Shown here piece after piece: positions 8,906 through 16,186 of a stretch of DNA of 35,058 nucleotides. Source of the stretch: Methanobrevibacter sp. (GTDB taxonomy: Archaea; Methanobacteriota; Methanobacteria; Methanobacteriales; Methanobacteriaceae). Location: assembly GCF_030539875.1 (NCBI RefSeq), contig NZ_JAUNXI010000019.1:1-35058 (forward strand). Reading direction: 5' to 3'. The position numbers and the translations under genes are program-made. The stretch's first letter is position 1; every line of letters starts with the position of its first letter. The notes under the pieces were generated by a model, which was given only the letters and a program-made list of their open reading frames with translations, was not told where the DNA came from and made no database searches.

Positions 8906-10584
8906 CTGTCCTCACCAATGATTTTTTCTAAATCAATATCTGATATACTATAGATTTTATTGAACTGACTGGAGATTTTAGACTGTGTGCTTTCATCAGT
9001 TACAATTGCATTGTCAAGTCCTGAATGTGCAAATATCAATGATTCAAGGTCGTTGCTTGCAAAATCTATTACTAAATCAAATTTAAAATTACCGTACTGT
9101 CTTTTATAAGACCGGTTGAATAACTTTATCAAGTTCTCATTTAATTCCGTGCCTTTAATGAACTTTATCAAGTCTATTTTTTCCTTAAATGTCGGGGCGA
9201 TATTATGACTTAACGGCAAAAATTCAACGTTTTTGGGAATGTCATCAAATAGCGTCATGTAATTTTCATTTATGTTTTTATCCCATTGTTTGTATGAAAG
9301 AAAAACATTCACATTTTCCATCTCTTCGAGCATTTGAATAAGTTTATTTTTCACTTCACTATTATCCATAGACCCGACATAAAATAGAATATTCTTATTC
9401 GGATTTTCAATTTGTCCATATTTACAGACAATATCGCCGCCAATCACACTACTGCATATACGTTTCACGCTGTCTTTTGAGTCATATCTGCAAAATTCCT
9501 TGACAAATTTCTCATCGTCATAATTTTTCAATCCATTGAGTTCATCAATCAGCTCATCTGTATTTTGAACTTTTGGAAAAGGAAGGGACTCTAAAGGAAT
9601 ATATAATCCTCTGTCCTTTAAATATTCCTCCTCGTCATAATTAAAAATAACAATCTTTTTTCCGCTATTTGCAAAATCAAAAAACACACTGGAGTAATCA
9701 GTAACCAGAACATCGGCAATGTTTAAAATATCATAATTTTCAAAGCCGTCAGGAAAAGCTTTAATATGACCATATCTTGAAAAATCGATTTTTGATTGAT
9801 TGTACGGGTGGAATTTGACAAATAAAATCTGATGGTCAGAAAACCTGGAATTTATTTTATCAAGAAATTTCTCAACATCCTCTTTTTGCTTTTCATCTTT
9901 TCTTTTGCTTAAAATTCCCTTATATGTAGGCAGATATGCATAAACAGTTTTATCGCCAAGACCGAGCCTGTCTTTAATGTTTGTTTTATCCAGAAATACA
10001 CTGTTTCTTGGATATCCTTCAAGAAGCATTTTTCCCCGGAAAATTTTATCAATCATATATGCATGAGTCATCTTCTCCATCATATAGTCATTAGGATATA
10101 ACAGGTAATCGCTGAAAAAGAAAGACCTCTGTATTATTCCGATGCTTGTCCTCTCAGCAGGATTGTCAAATCCCATTAACTTCAACGGTGTGCCGTGCCA
10201 GGTGTTGATGAAAATCTGACCCTGTTTTTTAATGTATTTGTTTCGAATCCCCGAGTCGGTGAAAATATATTTTGCTTTATGTAATATTTCAGTTGCCTTT
10301 TTATCATCTGTGATGATTTCGGTTATGTTTAGATTATAATTTTTCCCGAAGAGATCAATTTTGGATTTAACTTCCTTTGATGCATAAACATATATTCTGA
10401 AATCACCATATTCACCGGTTGATAGCTCCTGTGTTATTCTAAAAATGTTTCCTGTGAAATCCTTACCGTTTCTTGACTCCAAATAGACAATATCATCACA
10501 AACTGCATCGTTATAATACCCATCATAAATGCTTCTGTTGTCCAAACATTCTTTTAAATTTCTAATTTTATCTTTTAGAGCCAA
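8902..10584 (-). CDS. CDP-glycerol glycerophosphotransferase family protein
   Basis: A TagB/TagF-like glycerophosphotransferase without the N-terminal GT2 domain. Motifs run from NTWHGTPLKLMG (about residue 130) through LLEGYPRNSVF, AYLPTYKG, FVKFHPYN and VTDYSSVFFDFANSGKKIVIF to KDRGLYIPLE near residue 330. The last 170 residues (from NKNILFYVGSMDNSEVKN) form a separate Rossmann-like region that resembles the receptor half of GT4 glycosyltransferases, so it may be a second transferase module of unknown activity. A GTG at 10593 gives 563 residues, but the AGTGAT around it is better read as the ribosome site for the TTG at 10584 (MALKDKIRNLK); the start is therefore tentative. It overlaps the next gene by 4 bp. 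It likely adds the first or further glycerol phosphate units. Confidence 0.82.
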   Translation of the reverse strand: MALKDKIRNLKECLDNRSIYDGYYNDAVCDDIVYLESRNGKDFTGNIFRITQELSTGEYGDFRIYVYASKEVKSKIDLFGKNYNLNITEIITDDKKATEILHKAKYIFTDSGIRNKYIKKQGQIFINTWHGTPLKLMGFDNPAERTSIGIIQRSFFFSDYLLYPNDYMMEKMTHAYMIDKIFRGKMLLEGYPRNSVFLDKTNIKDRLGLGDKTVYAYLPTYKGILSKRKDEKQKEDVEKFLDKINSRFSDHQILFVKFHPYNQSKIDFSRYGHIKAFPDGFENYDILNIADVLVTDYSSVFFDFANSGKKIVIFNYDEEEYLKDRGLYIPLESLPFPKVQNTDELIDELNGLKNYDDEKFVKEFCRYDSKDSVKRICSSVIGGDIVCKYGQIENPNKNILFYVGSMDNSEVKNKLIQMLEEMENVNVFLSYKQWDKNINENYMTLFDDIPKNVEFLPLSHNIAPTFKEKIDLIKFIKGTELNENLIKLFNRSYKRQYGNFKFDLVIDFASNDLESLIFAHSGLDNAIVTDESTQSKISSQFNKIYSISDIDLEKIIGEDR

Positions 10585-10611
10585 TATAATCACTAACTTA
10601 AGAGCTGAAAA

Positions 10612-11379
10612 TCAGTTTTCAAATTCGTCAACTAACTTGTTTGCAGTTTCCCAGTCATTATGATCGTCGATTTCAGTCCATTTAAGGCCATTTGTTAAAA
10701 CATAATCGATTTTAGTGTCACAGGAAAGTGTCTTATATGCAAAATCATAATAATTCTGTCTGTCTTCACTAATCAGGTCGGTTAATATTTCATTAAAACG
10801 GGCAACATCCTCTTTTATGACCTTTGAAACACCGATAAATTCTCCGGTTGATGAGGATATGTCGATTTCCTTTCCGATTTGTGAAATGGTCCCATTAGCT
10901 ATTGAGCCGTCACCACTGGTTTTTACATCACTTAAAATCAACTTAAAGGATTCTTCATTTAAATCCTTAAAATTATCAACTATAAGGCTTGTGTTGCCGG
11001 TTTCAGCTATTCTTTCAATGATTTCAGGATCAACCACATTATCCCCATTAATCAGTATAAAGTCATCAGGATTTTCCTTTTCAATAAATGAACTTGCAAG
11101 ATAAGTCGATACCGAGGTATTTGTTATGTCATATTCTGTATTTTCTATAATCCTAATTGATATATCCAGCTTTTCTTCAAGTACAGGAGCAATATCATAT
11201 ACCTTTTCCTTATTATATCCAACAATCAATATAAATTCCATTATTCCTGCATTCATACAGTTTTTAATCATTCTTTCAAGTAATGTCACATTATTAATTT
11301 TAAGTAGTGGTTTGGGAATTTCTTTAGTAAGGGGCATTAGCCTTGTTCCCATTCCTGCTGATAAAATCACACCTATCAT
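10612..11379 (-). CDS. Nucleotidyltransferase, probably CDP-glycerol- (or other CDP-alcohol-) forming
   Basis: The N-terminus MIGVILSAGMGTRLMPLT..IPKPLL is the NTP-transferase signature with GxGTR loop and the catalytic Lys; ILINGDNVV supplies the metal-binding Asp and TEIDDHNDW near the C-terminus the second acidic site. The 255-residue length and C-terminal pattern fit small sugar/choline/glycerol-phosphate nucleotidyltransferases (LicC-like) rather than long glucose-1-phosphate enzymes. Lying directly after gpsA and before two CDP-glycerol-using transferases, it most likely makes CDP-glycerol from CTP and glycerol-3-phosphate. It is not of the TagD/GCT (HxGH) cytidylyltransferase fold, so the assignment rests on context. 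ATG 11379 is preferred over GTG 11388, which is part of AGGTGAG overlapping the gpsA stop codon. Confidence 0.75.
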   Translation of the reverse strand: MIGVILSAGMGTRLMPLTKEIPKPLLKINNVTLLERMIKNCMNAGIMEFILIVGYNKEKVYDIAPVLEEKLDISIRIIENTEYDITNTSVSTYLASSFIEKENPDDFILINGDNVVDPEIIERIAETGNTSLIVDNFKDLNEESFKLILSDVKTSGDGSIANGTISQIGKEIDISSSTGEFIGVSKVIKEDVARFNEILTDLISEDRQNYYDFAYKTLSCDTKIDYVLTNGLKWTEIDDHNDWETANKLVDEFEN

Positions 11380-11388
11380 TATTCTCAC

Positions 11389-12360
11389 CTATTCTATATT
11401 TTCCCATAATTTATTAAACGCCTTTGTAGGAATTGTCTTTTTAATTATTACTTCAAATACGAAGTTTACAATATCACTGTGAACTTCATTGTCTAGACAA
11501 ATATCTTTAATTGCCCTGATTGAATTTTTACCTTCAAATACAATACCGCTTGCCTGCTCATCAATAATCAGTCGCTGACCATACAATATTCCAAGAGTAT
11601 GGTTTCTGCTTTCATAGGATGTTGAAGTCAATATCAAATCCCCGAATCCGCAGTACTCATGAACAGTTTCGGATTTTCCTCCGATTGCTTCGATAATCAT
11701 GATTGTGTCTTTAAAACCTTTGGTTAAAATTCCGAATCTTGCATTTTCATTAACGTTCATTCCTTCACAGATACCGTTAGCTATTGCATTTATGTTTTTT
11801 AAAACGCCGCAAATCTCGATTCCCTTAACATCATCAATAATTTTCACCTTAAGCTGTTTGGTTGTCAGCACCTGTTTAACCTTAAGTGAGTTTTCATAGC
11901 TTCTAGAAGCAATATTCGTTACTGTCGGCAGGTCAAGCATTATTTCAGATGCAAAATTAGGTCCTGACACTGCAACGTAATTTTCATCAAAATACTCTTC
12001 AATGAGATTTCCCATTGTTTTAAGTGAAGGATATTCAATTCCCTTAGCGGTTGTGACAATAACTGCATCATTTTTAACAACCGGTTGAAGATCCCTTAAT
12101 GTCTGTCTGAATGCAGAAGAGGGTATGGCCAGAAATATAATGTCACAGTCCGATAAATCATCAATATCAACACTTGCCCTAATATTGTCATTTAACCTGG
12201 AATTAGGATAGTATTGAGTATTGTATCCTAAATTGTTGATATCATCACACAGGTCCCTGTTTCTTAAAAACAATATTAGCTGAGATACATTTTTACTTAT
12301 CTGCTGAGATATGGCCGTACCCAATGCACCGGCTCCAATTACACCTACTTTCAAATCCAT
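11389..12360 (-). CDS. gpsA: NAD(P)-dependent glycerol-3-phosphate dehydrogenase
   Basis: The enzyme reduces DHAP to sn-glycerol-3-phosphate. Seen: N-terminal VGVIGAGALGTA dinucleotide-binding loop, IIFLAIPSSAFR, VTTAKGIE, VSGPNFASEI, then the catalytic-domain segment EICGVLKNINAIANGICEGM with the conserved Lys, and CGFGDLILTSTSYESRNHTLG with the substrate-binding RN pair. Length (323) is typical of GpsA. This is the bacterial-type G3P enzyme, not the archaeal G1P dehydrogenase used for ether lipids, so in this organism its product probably feeds CDP-glycerol and the wall polymer. AGGTGT stands in front of ATG 12360. It leads the run gpsA - nucleotidyltransferase - two transferases, preceded by a TATA-like box. 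Confidence 0.92.
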   Translation of the reverse strand: MDLKVGVIGAGALGTAISQQISKNVSQLILFLRNRDLCDDINNLGYNTQYYPNSRLNDNIRASVDIDDLSDCDIIFLAIPSSAFRQTLRDLQPVVKNDAVIVTTAKGIEYPSLKTMGNLIEEYFDENYVAVSGPNFASEIMLDLPTVTNIASRSYENSLKVKQVLTTKQLKVKIIDDVKGIEICGVLKNINAIANGICEGMNVNENARFGILTKGFKDTIMIIEAIGGKSETVHEYCGFGDLILTSTSYESRNHTLGILYGQRLIIDEQASGIVFEGKNSIRAIKDICLDNEVHSDIVNFVFEVIIKKTIPTKAFNKLWENIE

Positions 12361-12405
12361 AATACACCTATTAAAAATTTGTATATTATTAATATATTTT
12401 TTTAA

Positions 12406-12415
12406 TTAAATATAA
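12406..12415 (-). promoter_or_regulatory. Candidate TATA box for the gpsA run
   Basis: Read on the minus strand, TTATATTTAA lies about 46 bases before the gpsA ATG, leaving room for a start site some 25 bases downstream and a short leader with AGGTGT. The position fits archaeal promoters; no BRE was confirmed. Confidence 0.4.
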
Positions 12416-12468
12416 TGTTTTGTTTTAAAAGAAATTTAAGCAGTAACTTCAAAACGAAAAAATAAATC

Positions 12469-12482
12469 TTTATATTAATATA
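12469..12482 (+). promoter_or_regulatory. Candidate TATA box for the small exported-protein gene
   Basis: TTTATATTAATATA sits 36-49 bases before ATG 12518, preceded by an A-rich stretch as expected for a BRE/TATA pair. An AAGGTG ribosome site follows at 12506-12511. The region 12361-12517 is thus a divergent promoter region. Confidence 0.45.
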
Positions 12483-12517
12483 CCAGTTCATTTAAATAAT
12501 TAATCAAGGTGTAGATT

Positions 12518-12844
12518 ATGAAAACCAAAAACATAATTCTAATTGCAATTGCAATTATTGTTGTTGCATTAATAGCCGCAGGTATTTACAGCGTTTATAA
12601 TGGAGACAACATTTTAAACCCGAATACCGATGATTCAAACACCGGTGACGTTAATAATACAACTGTTGTGGGAGACAATTCTCCTCGTACCAATTTAACT
12701 ATTAACAATACAACATATAAGGTATATAATCCTCAATCAGATTCCTATGTGCCTGTTATCGGCGAGAAATATGATGAAGAGGTAAACAGATGGTATACCT
12801 ATGATGAAGACGGTGTAAGATATTATAATACAAGAATTAATTAA
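12518..12844 (+). CDS. Small single-helix exported protein, unknown function
   Basis: The 108-residue protein has an N-terminal hydrophobic helix (residues 5-27, IILIAIAIIVVALIAAGIY) after a Lys-rich start, so it is membrane-anchored or secreted. The outer part is low-complexity, Asn/Asp/Thr-rich with several NxT sequons (NNTTVV, NLTINNTTY), followed by a Tyr-rich end with VPVIGEKYDEEVNRWYTYDEDGVRYYNTR. No known domain is recognised. AAGGTG 7 bases upstream and a TATA-like box support expression. It is the only + strand gene between 5750 and the scar zone and stands divergent to gpsA. Confidence 0.7.
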   Translation: MKTKNIILIAIAIIVVALIAAGIYSVYNGDNILNPNTDDSNTGDVNNTTVVGDNSPRTNLTINNTTYKVYNPQSDSYVPVIGEKYDEEVNRWYTYDEDGVRYYNTRIN

Positions 12845-12866
12845 TCATTAATTCTTTTACTTTTTT

Positions 12867-13160
12867 TTAATCGAAAAAGACGGCATTTATTAGATTATCC
12901 CTATAAGCCGTTTCGTCCTTTAACCCTTCGATGTGATGGATGACATTCAGCTTTAAATCCTCCAATTTAATACGGGTTTCAAGGTCATTGAAGTCAAGCT
13001 GAAATTTGAAAATGAATTTTATCTCCATATCATAGCCGAATATTAACCAGTTCGGCCCGTTGATATCCAAAAGTTGAATTGACCATCTTGACATGATGCT
13101 GTTTATTCTGGATGTGATTTCATCCACATCAAAATCCCTGCTGACTGTTATTTCTTTCAT
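12867..13160 (-). CDS. Hypothetical protein, about 97 residues
   Basis: A soluble small protein beginning MKEITVSRDFDVDEITSRIN with alternating beta/alpha character (IQLLDINGPNWLIFGYDMEIKFIFKFQLDF). No family recognised. ATG 13160 is preferred to GTG 13166, since GAGGG lies nine bases before it. It converges on the small exported-protein gene with only 22 bp between stops. The pattern of amphipathic beta-strands could suit a ligand-binding or steroidogenic-type fold, but that is only a guess. Confidence 0.55.
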   Translation of the reverse strand: MKEITVSRDFDVDEITSRINSIMSRWSIQLLDINGPNWLIFGYDMEIKFIFKFQLDFNDLETRIKLEDLKLNVIHHIEGLKDETAYRDNLINAVFFD

Positions 13161-13239
13161 TTGCACAAGCCCTCTGATTCTGTTTGAAATAAATTAAATT
13201 AAATGTTTGCCCTGTAAAATAACATCTGCGTTTTGCCGT

Positions 13240-13578
13240 TTACATAAACCTGATCTGTGCTAAAAATGATAAAAAGGTTATGAAAAAAGACACTGCAATA
13301 ACGTATTTTCCGTGACGTTTAGCAGTATCAGAATCCTTTCTGCTCACCAAATAAATACCGATTATTATGCCGAAAATGGGAATTAAAAAAGCGCATATAT
13401 ATCCTGCAATCAATGCTAAATTATGGCTTTTTTTGATTTGAGGAGGATTATAACCTTGAGTAGGGTTAATCCTGTTATCCTCTTTAAAGGTATTTACTTC
13501 AAGCTTTTCACCGCAGTTTTTACAAAACTTGGCACTTTCCACCAGTTCCTCGCCGCAGAAAGGGCAAAACTTAGACAT
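13240..13578 (-). CDS. Zinc-ribbon membrane protein
   Basis: Begins MSKFCPFCGEELVESAKFCKNCGEKL, a double CxxC zinc ribbon (residues 5-23), followed by a polar linker and two hydrophobic segments: NLALIAGYICAFLIPIFGIIIGIYLVS (about 52-78) and KYVIAVSFFITFLSFLAQI near the C-terminus. So the ribbon is cytoplasmic with the rest in the membrane. GTG 13587 is not the start: it sits in AGGTGATT, the ribosome site for ATG 13578. It is the last gene of a minus-strand group starting at the AAA+ ATPase gene. Such zinc_ribbon_2 membrane proteins are common in this order and mostly uncharacterised. Confidence 0.75.
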   Translation of the reverse strand: MSKFCPFCGEELVESAKFCKNCGEKLEVNTFKEDNRINPTQGYNPPQIKKSHNLALIAGYICAFLIPIFGIIIGIYLVSRKDSDTAKRHGKYVIAVSFFITFLSFLAQIRFM

Positions 13579-13587
13579 CAAAATCAC

Positions 13588-14184
13588 CTATCCGAATAAT
13601 TTTTCAATCAGATTCTCATTATTTTTATAAAAATCAAACTTTAATATGTCCATCAGTGACTGGGGCGCTCCAACCAGTTGTGCAGATGCAAAAAGAGGCA
13701 TGTAAACCTTTTTGGCGCCCTGCTCCACACAAATCCTTAAAGTTTCAGGCAGATTTTCACACTGACTGCTGCTCAGTATTACTGTACCGTCATCCAGTGC
13801 AGCGCTATTTTCAACTGATTTGCAGGCTATTGATTCCTGCAGGGAAAACTCATCAGCCTGAGCTGCAGAGGTCAGATTATCGATTAGGGTTTCACCATCC
13901 TTAACTGACAAGCAGAAGATATCTCCGTCCTCAATAAAGTATACCTCACCTACATCAATGGAGGTGTCAAGCAGGGATCCGATCTGCAAGGTGTTTTCAA
14001 CCTCACCTCTTTCTTCAACCTCAAAAGTTCCATCATTTGATAAATACAGCTCCCCCAAATCAATAACAGGATTTTGCTGAGGTTTATCTTCCTCATCAGC
14101 TATTTTTTTTAGAAGGCTGATAATTTCTGCATTCTGCTTTTCAATGTTTTTGGCAATTTCAATTAGTTGTGATAATTCAGACAT
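13588..14184 (-). CDS. Protein with BrxL/Lon-like C-terminal domain, unknown function
   Basis: The 198-residue protein has a predicted N-terminal coiled coil (residues 1-31, LSQLIEIAKNIEKQNAEIIS), a beta-rich acidic middle (40-110) and a C-terminal segment (142-198) that lines up with the end of the BrxL protein of this same window: NLPETLRICVEQGAKKVYMP against NLADALQVCLDAGAKKVLIP, about 17 identities over 55 positions by eye. That region in BrxL is the Lon-protease-like domain; here the position of the Lon catalytic Lys is Pro, so proteolysis is unlikely. It has an AGGTTAT ribosome site and lies 9 bp after the SseB-like gene. No ATPase domain is present, so it may be a binding module partnering the nearby AAA+ protein. 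Function unknown. Confidence 0.6.
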   Translation of the reverse strand: MSELSQLIEIAKNIEKQNAEIISLLKKIADEEDKPQQNPVIDLGELYLSNDGTFEVEERGEVENTLQIGSLLDTSIDVGEVYFIEDGDIFCLSVKDGETLIDNLTSAAQADEFSLQESIACKSVENSAALDDGTVILSSSQCENLPETLRICVEQGAKKVYMPLFASAQLVGAPQSLMDILKFDFYKNNENLIEKLFG

Positions 14185-14193
14185 AATTATAAC

Positions 14194-15090
14194 CTATATT
14201 TTTTCACTATTAAATATGTAATACATGGCTTCAGACAGCCTTTCATCATTACAATATTTTTCAAAACCAAGGGAGTATCTCAAAAGTGTCATTCTCGGAA
14301 TCAGGACATTGCTGCTTTGAGGATTGATGATAAGACCGTCCATGTCCTCAGACAGGATAAAATTAACCAGAGTTGCAAGATTAATCAGCTGTGAATATTT
14401 ATTCTTATCTGTCCTGACTGCATCCATTTTGCTCTCAGAGGTAAATAGAGTTGCATAAACCCCTCCGACTTTATCTGTATACATATAAGCTATCGGACCT
14501 GTTTTTTTAAGTGAAATCATCTCCCTTGGGATGTTTAAATCAGACAGCATCAGACATAGAAGCTGGGAATTGGCCATATGCTCAAACAATCCTTCAAAAT
14601 CTCCAATATTATTTTTATTTTCAATGAAATCTTCCAAAGCAGTGTTGCTGACTGATTTTTTCAAACTTAACAGTTCCTCTTCGCTGTAAGGGTTTGTTGT
14701 ATAGAAATTTGTTTTTGGAATGTTGTCAATGGCTAAAATAAATTCCTTTTTAAAGAGATACTTCTCACAGGCAGGATTTAAGATATAACCTTCAATATCT
14801 GAGGTTTTAAGAATATTCTGATATAATTCAAAGGGGTTTTGGAGAACTTCAACATCATCATCTGGGAAGAACTTCCGAAATTCATCTAAATCAGTGAATA
14901 ATGGAGTGATTTTAGAGCCATCATCTTCATATATTATGAAATTCAGAGTGTTGTTTTCTCTTTTAGATGGAATGTACAAATTAGAATATCTGAATTCATT
15001 AATCAGTCTAAAAGCAAGCTCTTCGGTCAGTTTATTGTCATTTGAATATATATCTTCAATTACTTTTCGCAGGTGTTTATGGCTAGTCAT
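14194..15090 (-). CDS. SseB-like protein with two SseB-type domains
   Basis: Two similar halves. Residues 40-125 contain NLYIPSKRENNTLNFIIYEDDGSKITPLFTDLDEF, a typical SseB N-terminal-domain pattern (basic loop, then a strand leading to the (P)LFTs motif), with EGYILNPACE after it. Residues 195-290 repeat it: IAYMYTDKVGGVYATLFTSESKMD, then MDGLIINPQSSNVLIPR. SseB domains are found in type III-secretion enhancers and in many bacterial proteins of unknown role; no enzymatic residue is known. ATG 15090 (TGAT four bases before) is chosen over ATG 15099. It lies between a zinc-ribbon membrane protein and the BrxL-like protein, all likely one transcript. Confidence 0.65.
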   Translation of the reverse strand: MTSHKHLRKVIEDIYSNDNKLTEELAFRLINEFRYSNLYIPSKRENNTLNFIIYEDDGSKITPLFTDLDEFRKFFPDDDVEVLQNPFELYQNILKTSDIEGYILNPACEKYLFKKEFILAIDNIPKTNFYTTNPYSEEELLSLKKSVSNTALEDFIENKNNIGDFEGLFEHMANSQLLCLMLSDLNIPREMISLKKTGPIAYMYTDKVGGVYATLFTSESKMDAVRTDKNKYSQLINLATLVNFILSEDMDGLIINPQSSNVLIPRMTLLRYSLGFEKYCNDERLSEAMYYIFNSEKI

Positions 15091-15121
15091 TAATATCATG
15101 GTTTGTTGATTATATTATTTA

Positions 15122-16186
15122 TCAGTAACTTTTTACAGAATCAATCAAGTCATCAAGTTCATTGATTAAATTGGTCGGATCTCCTTCTTTTTCATCATCA
15201 TTCAGACTTAAGACAAGCTCATCGATCAGCTCATCCATCTTTTTTAAAAGGGTTTTGAGAATATCCAACCTGTCGTTAAGCTCATGGTCTATTTTTTCGC
15301 TGTCCTGAGATGCCATGTCAATAATATTTAAAATAACCTCAGAGTGAATATTGAACATCTTGGTTGAATTGTCAACAGATGAGATAAACTTGTCATAAGT
15401 CAGCTGCGGAGGTGTGAAACGCTTTTCAATTAAGTCACGGGCATTTCTCTCTTTTATTTCATACATCATCTTTATCTCGTTTAATTCCCGCCTGTACCTG
15501 CTGAAGTGATAAACTTCACTTTTAGGTTTGATTTTAATTTCTGTTTTTGGTTCAGCCTCTTTTTTATGGATAACAGGCTGGCTTTTCTCAACCACCTTCT
15601 TAACAGGTTTTGATGAAGTCAGTCTGTGAACTGCATATCCGATTATAAATATCGGAAATGCAATAATCAGAGCAGCAGTTATATTTACGAAAAAGGGAAA
15701 CTCGCCGGTTTTAGGACTAATCAGAAAAACCAGTGCAAACATCAAAAAAGAAATCATTTTTGTCTTTGAAAATTCATGTTCGCCTGTTTTTTTATCCTGC
15801 CAGTAGAAAAGCAAATGCTTTAAATCTGTGAGCAGTCCGTAGTCATTATTTTCAAGAACCCCAGGTGAGACTTTGAGATTTGTCAATTTGTGAACTGAAA
15901 GACCGATTAAATATGCAATAACGGAAAATATAAAAGCTGAGATAATCCTGGTCGGCAGTATGAAATTTGTGGTTAGAAATATTAAAAACACAAAAAGTGC
16001 ACCGACCTTGGACTTTGATAGAATATAGTGATTGCGTTCATCATAATAAAACAGCTTATGAACCAGGGTGTTTTTAGGTTTTGAAATCTCATTTATGTTT
16101 CTAAATGACTGCGACCTGCACATCGGGCAGAATTTTACGTCGCCGCTTACTTTATTTCCGCATTTGCTACAAATTTTTTCACTCAT
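15122..16186 (-). CDS. Zinc-ribbon membrane protein with C-terminal helical domain shared with the 19.7-kb gene
   Basis: Starts MSEKICSKCGNKVSGDVKFCPMCRS, a double CxxC ribbon, then two pairs of hydrophobic segments (about residues 62-95 and 140-185) repeated around the similar phrases VHKLFYYDERNHYILSKSKVG and LKHLLFYWQDKKTGEHEFSKTK, so the membrane part seems internally duplicated. Residues 235-354 form a charged helical domain (RARDLIEKRF..PQLTYDKFISSVDNS ... LKKMDELIDELV ... LDDLIDSVKSY) that recurs in the small zinc-ribbon gene at 19688-20194. ATG 16186 is preferred over ATG 16195; it overlaps the end of the AAA+ gene by 8 bp, which ties the two together. Function is unknown; a membrane anchor or adaptor for the ATPase is an inference. 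Confidence 0.7.
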   Translation of the reverse strand: MSEKICSKCGNKVSGDVKFCPMCRSQSFRNINEISKPKNTLVHKLFYYDERNHYILSKSKVGALFVFLIFLTTNFILPTRIISAFIFSVIAYLIGLSVHKLTNLKVSPGVLENNDYGLLTDLKHLLFYWQDKKTGEHEFSKTKMISFLMFALVFLISPKTGEFPFFVNITAALIIAFPIFIIGYAVHRLTSSKPVKKVVEKSQPVIHKKEAEPKTEIKIKPKSEVYHFSRYRRELNEIKMMYEIKERNARDLIEKRFTPPQLTYDKFISSVDNSTKMFNIHSEVILNIIDMASQDSEKIDHELNDRLDILKTLLKKMDELIDELVLSLNDDEKEGDPTNLINELDDLIDSVKSY

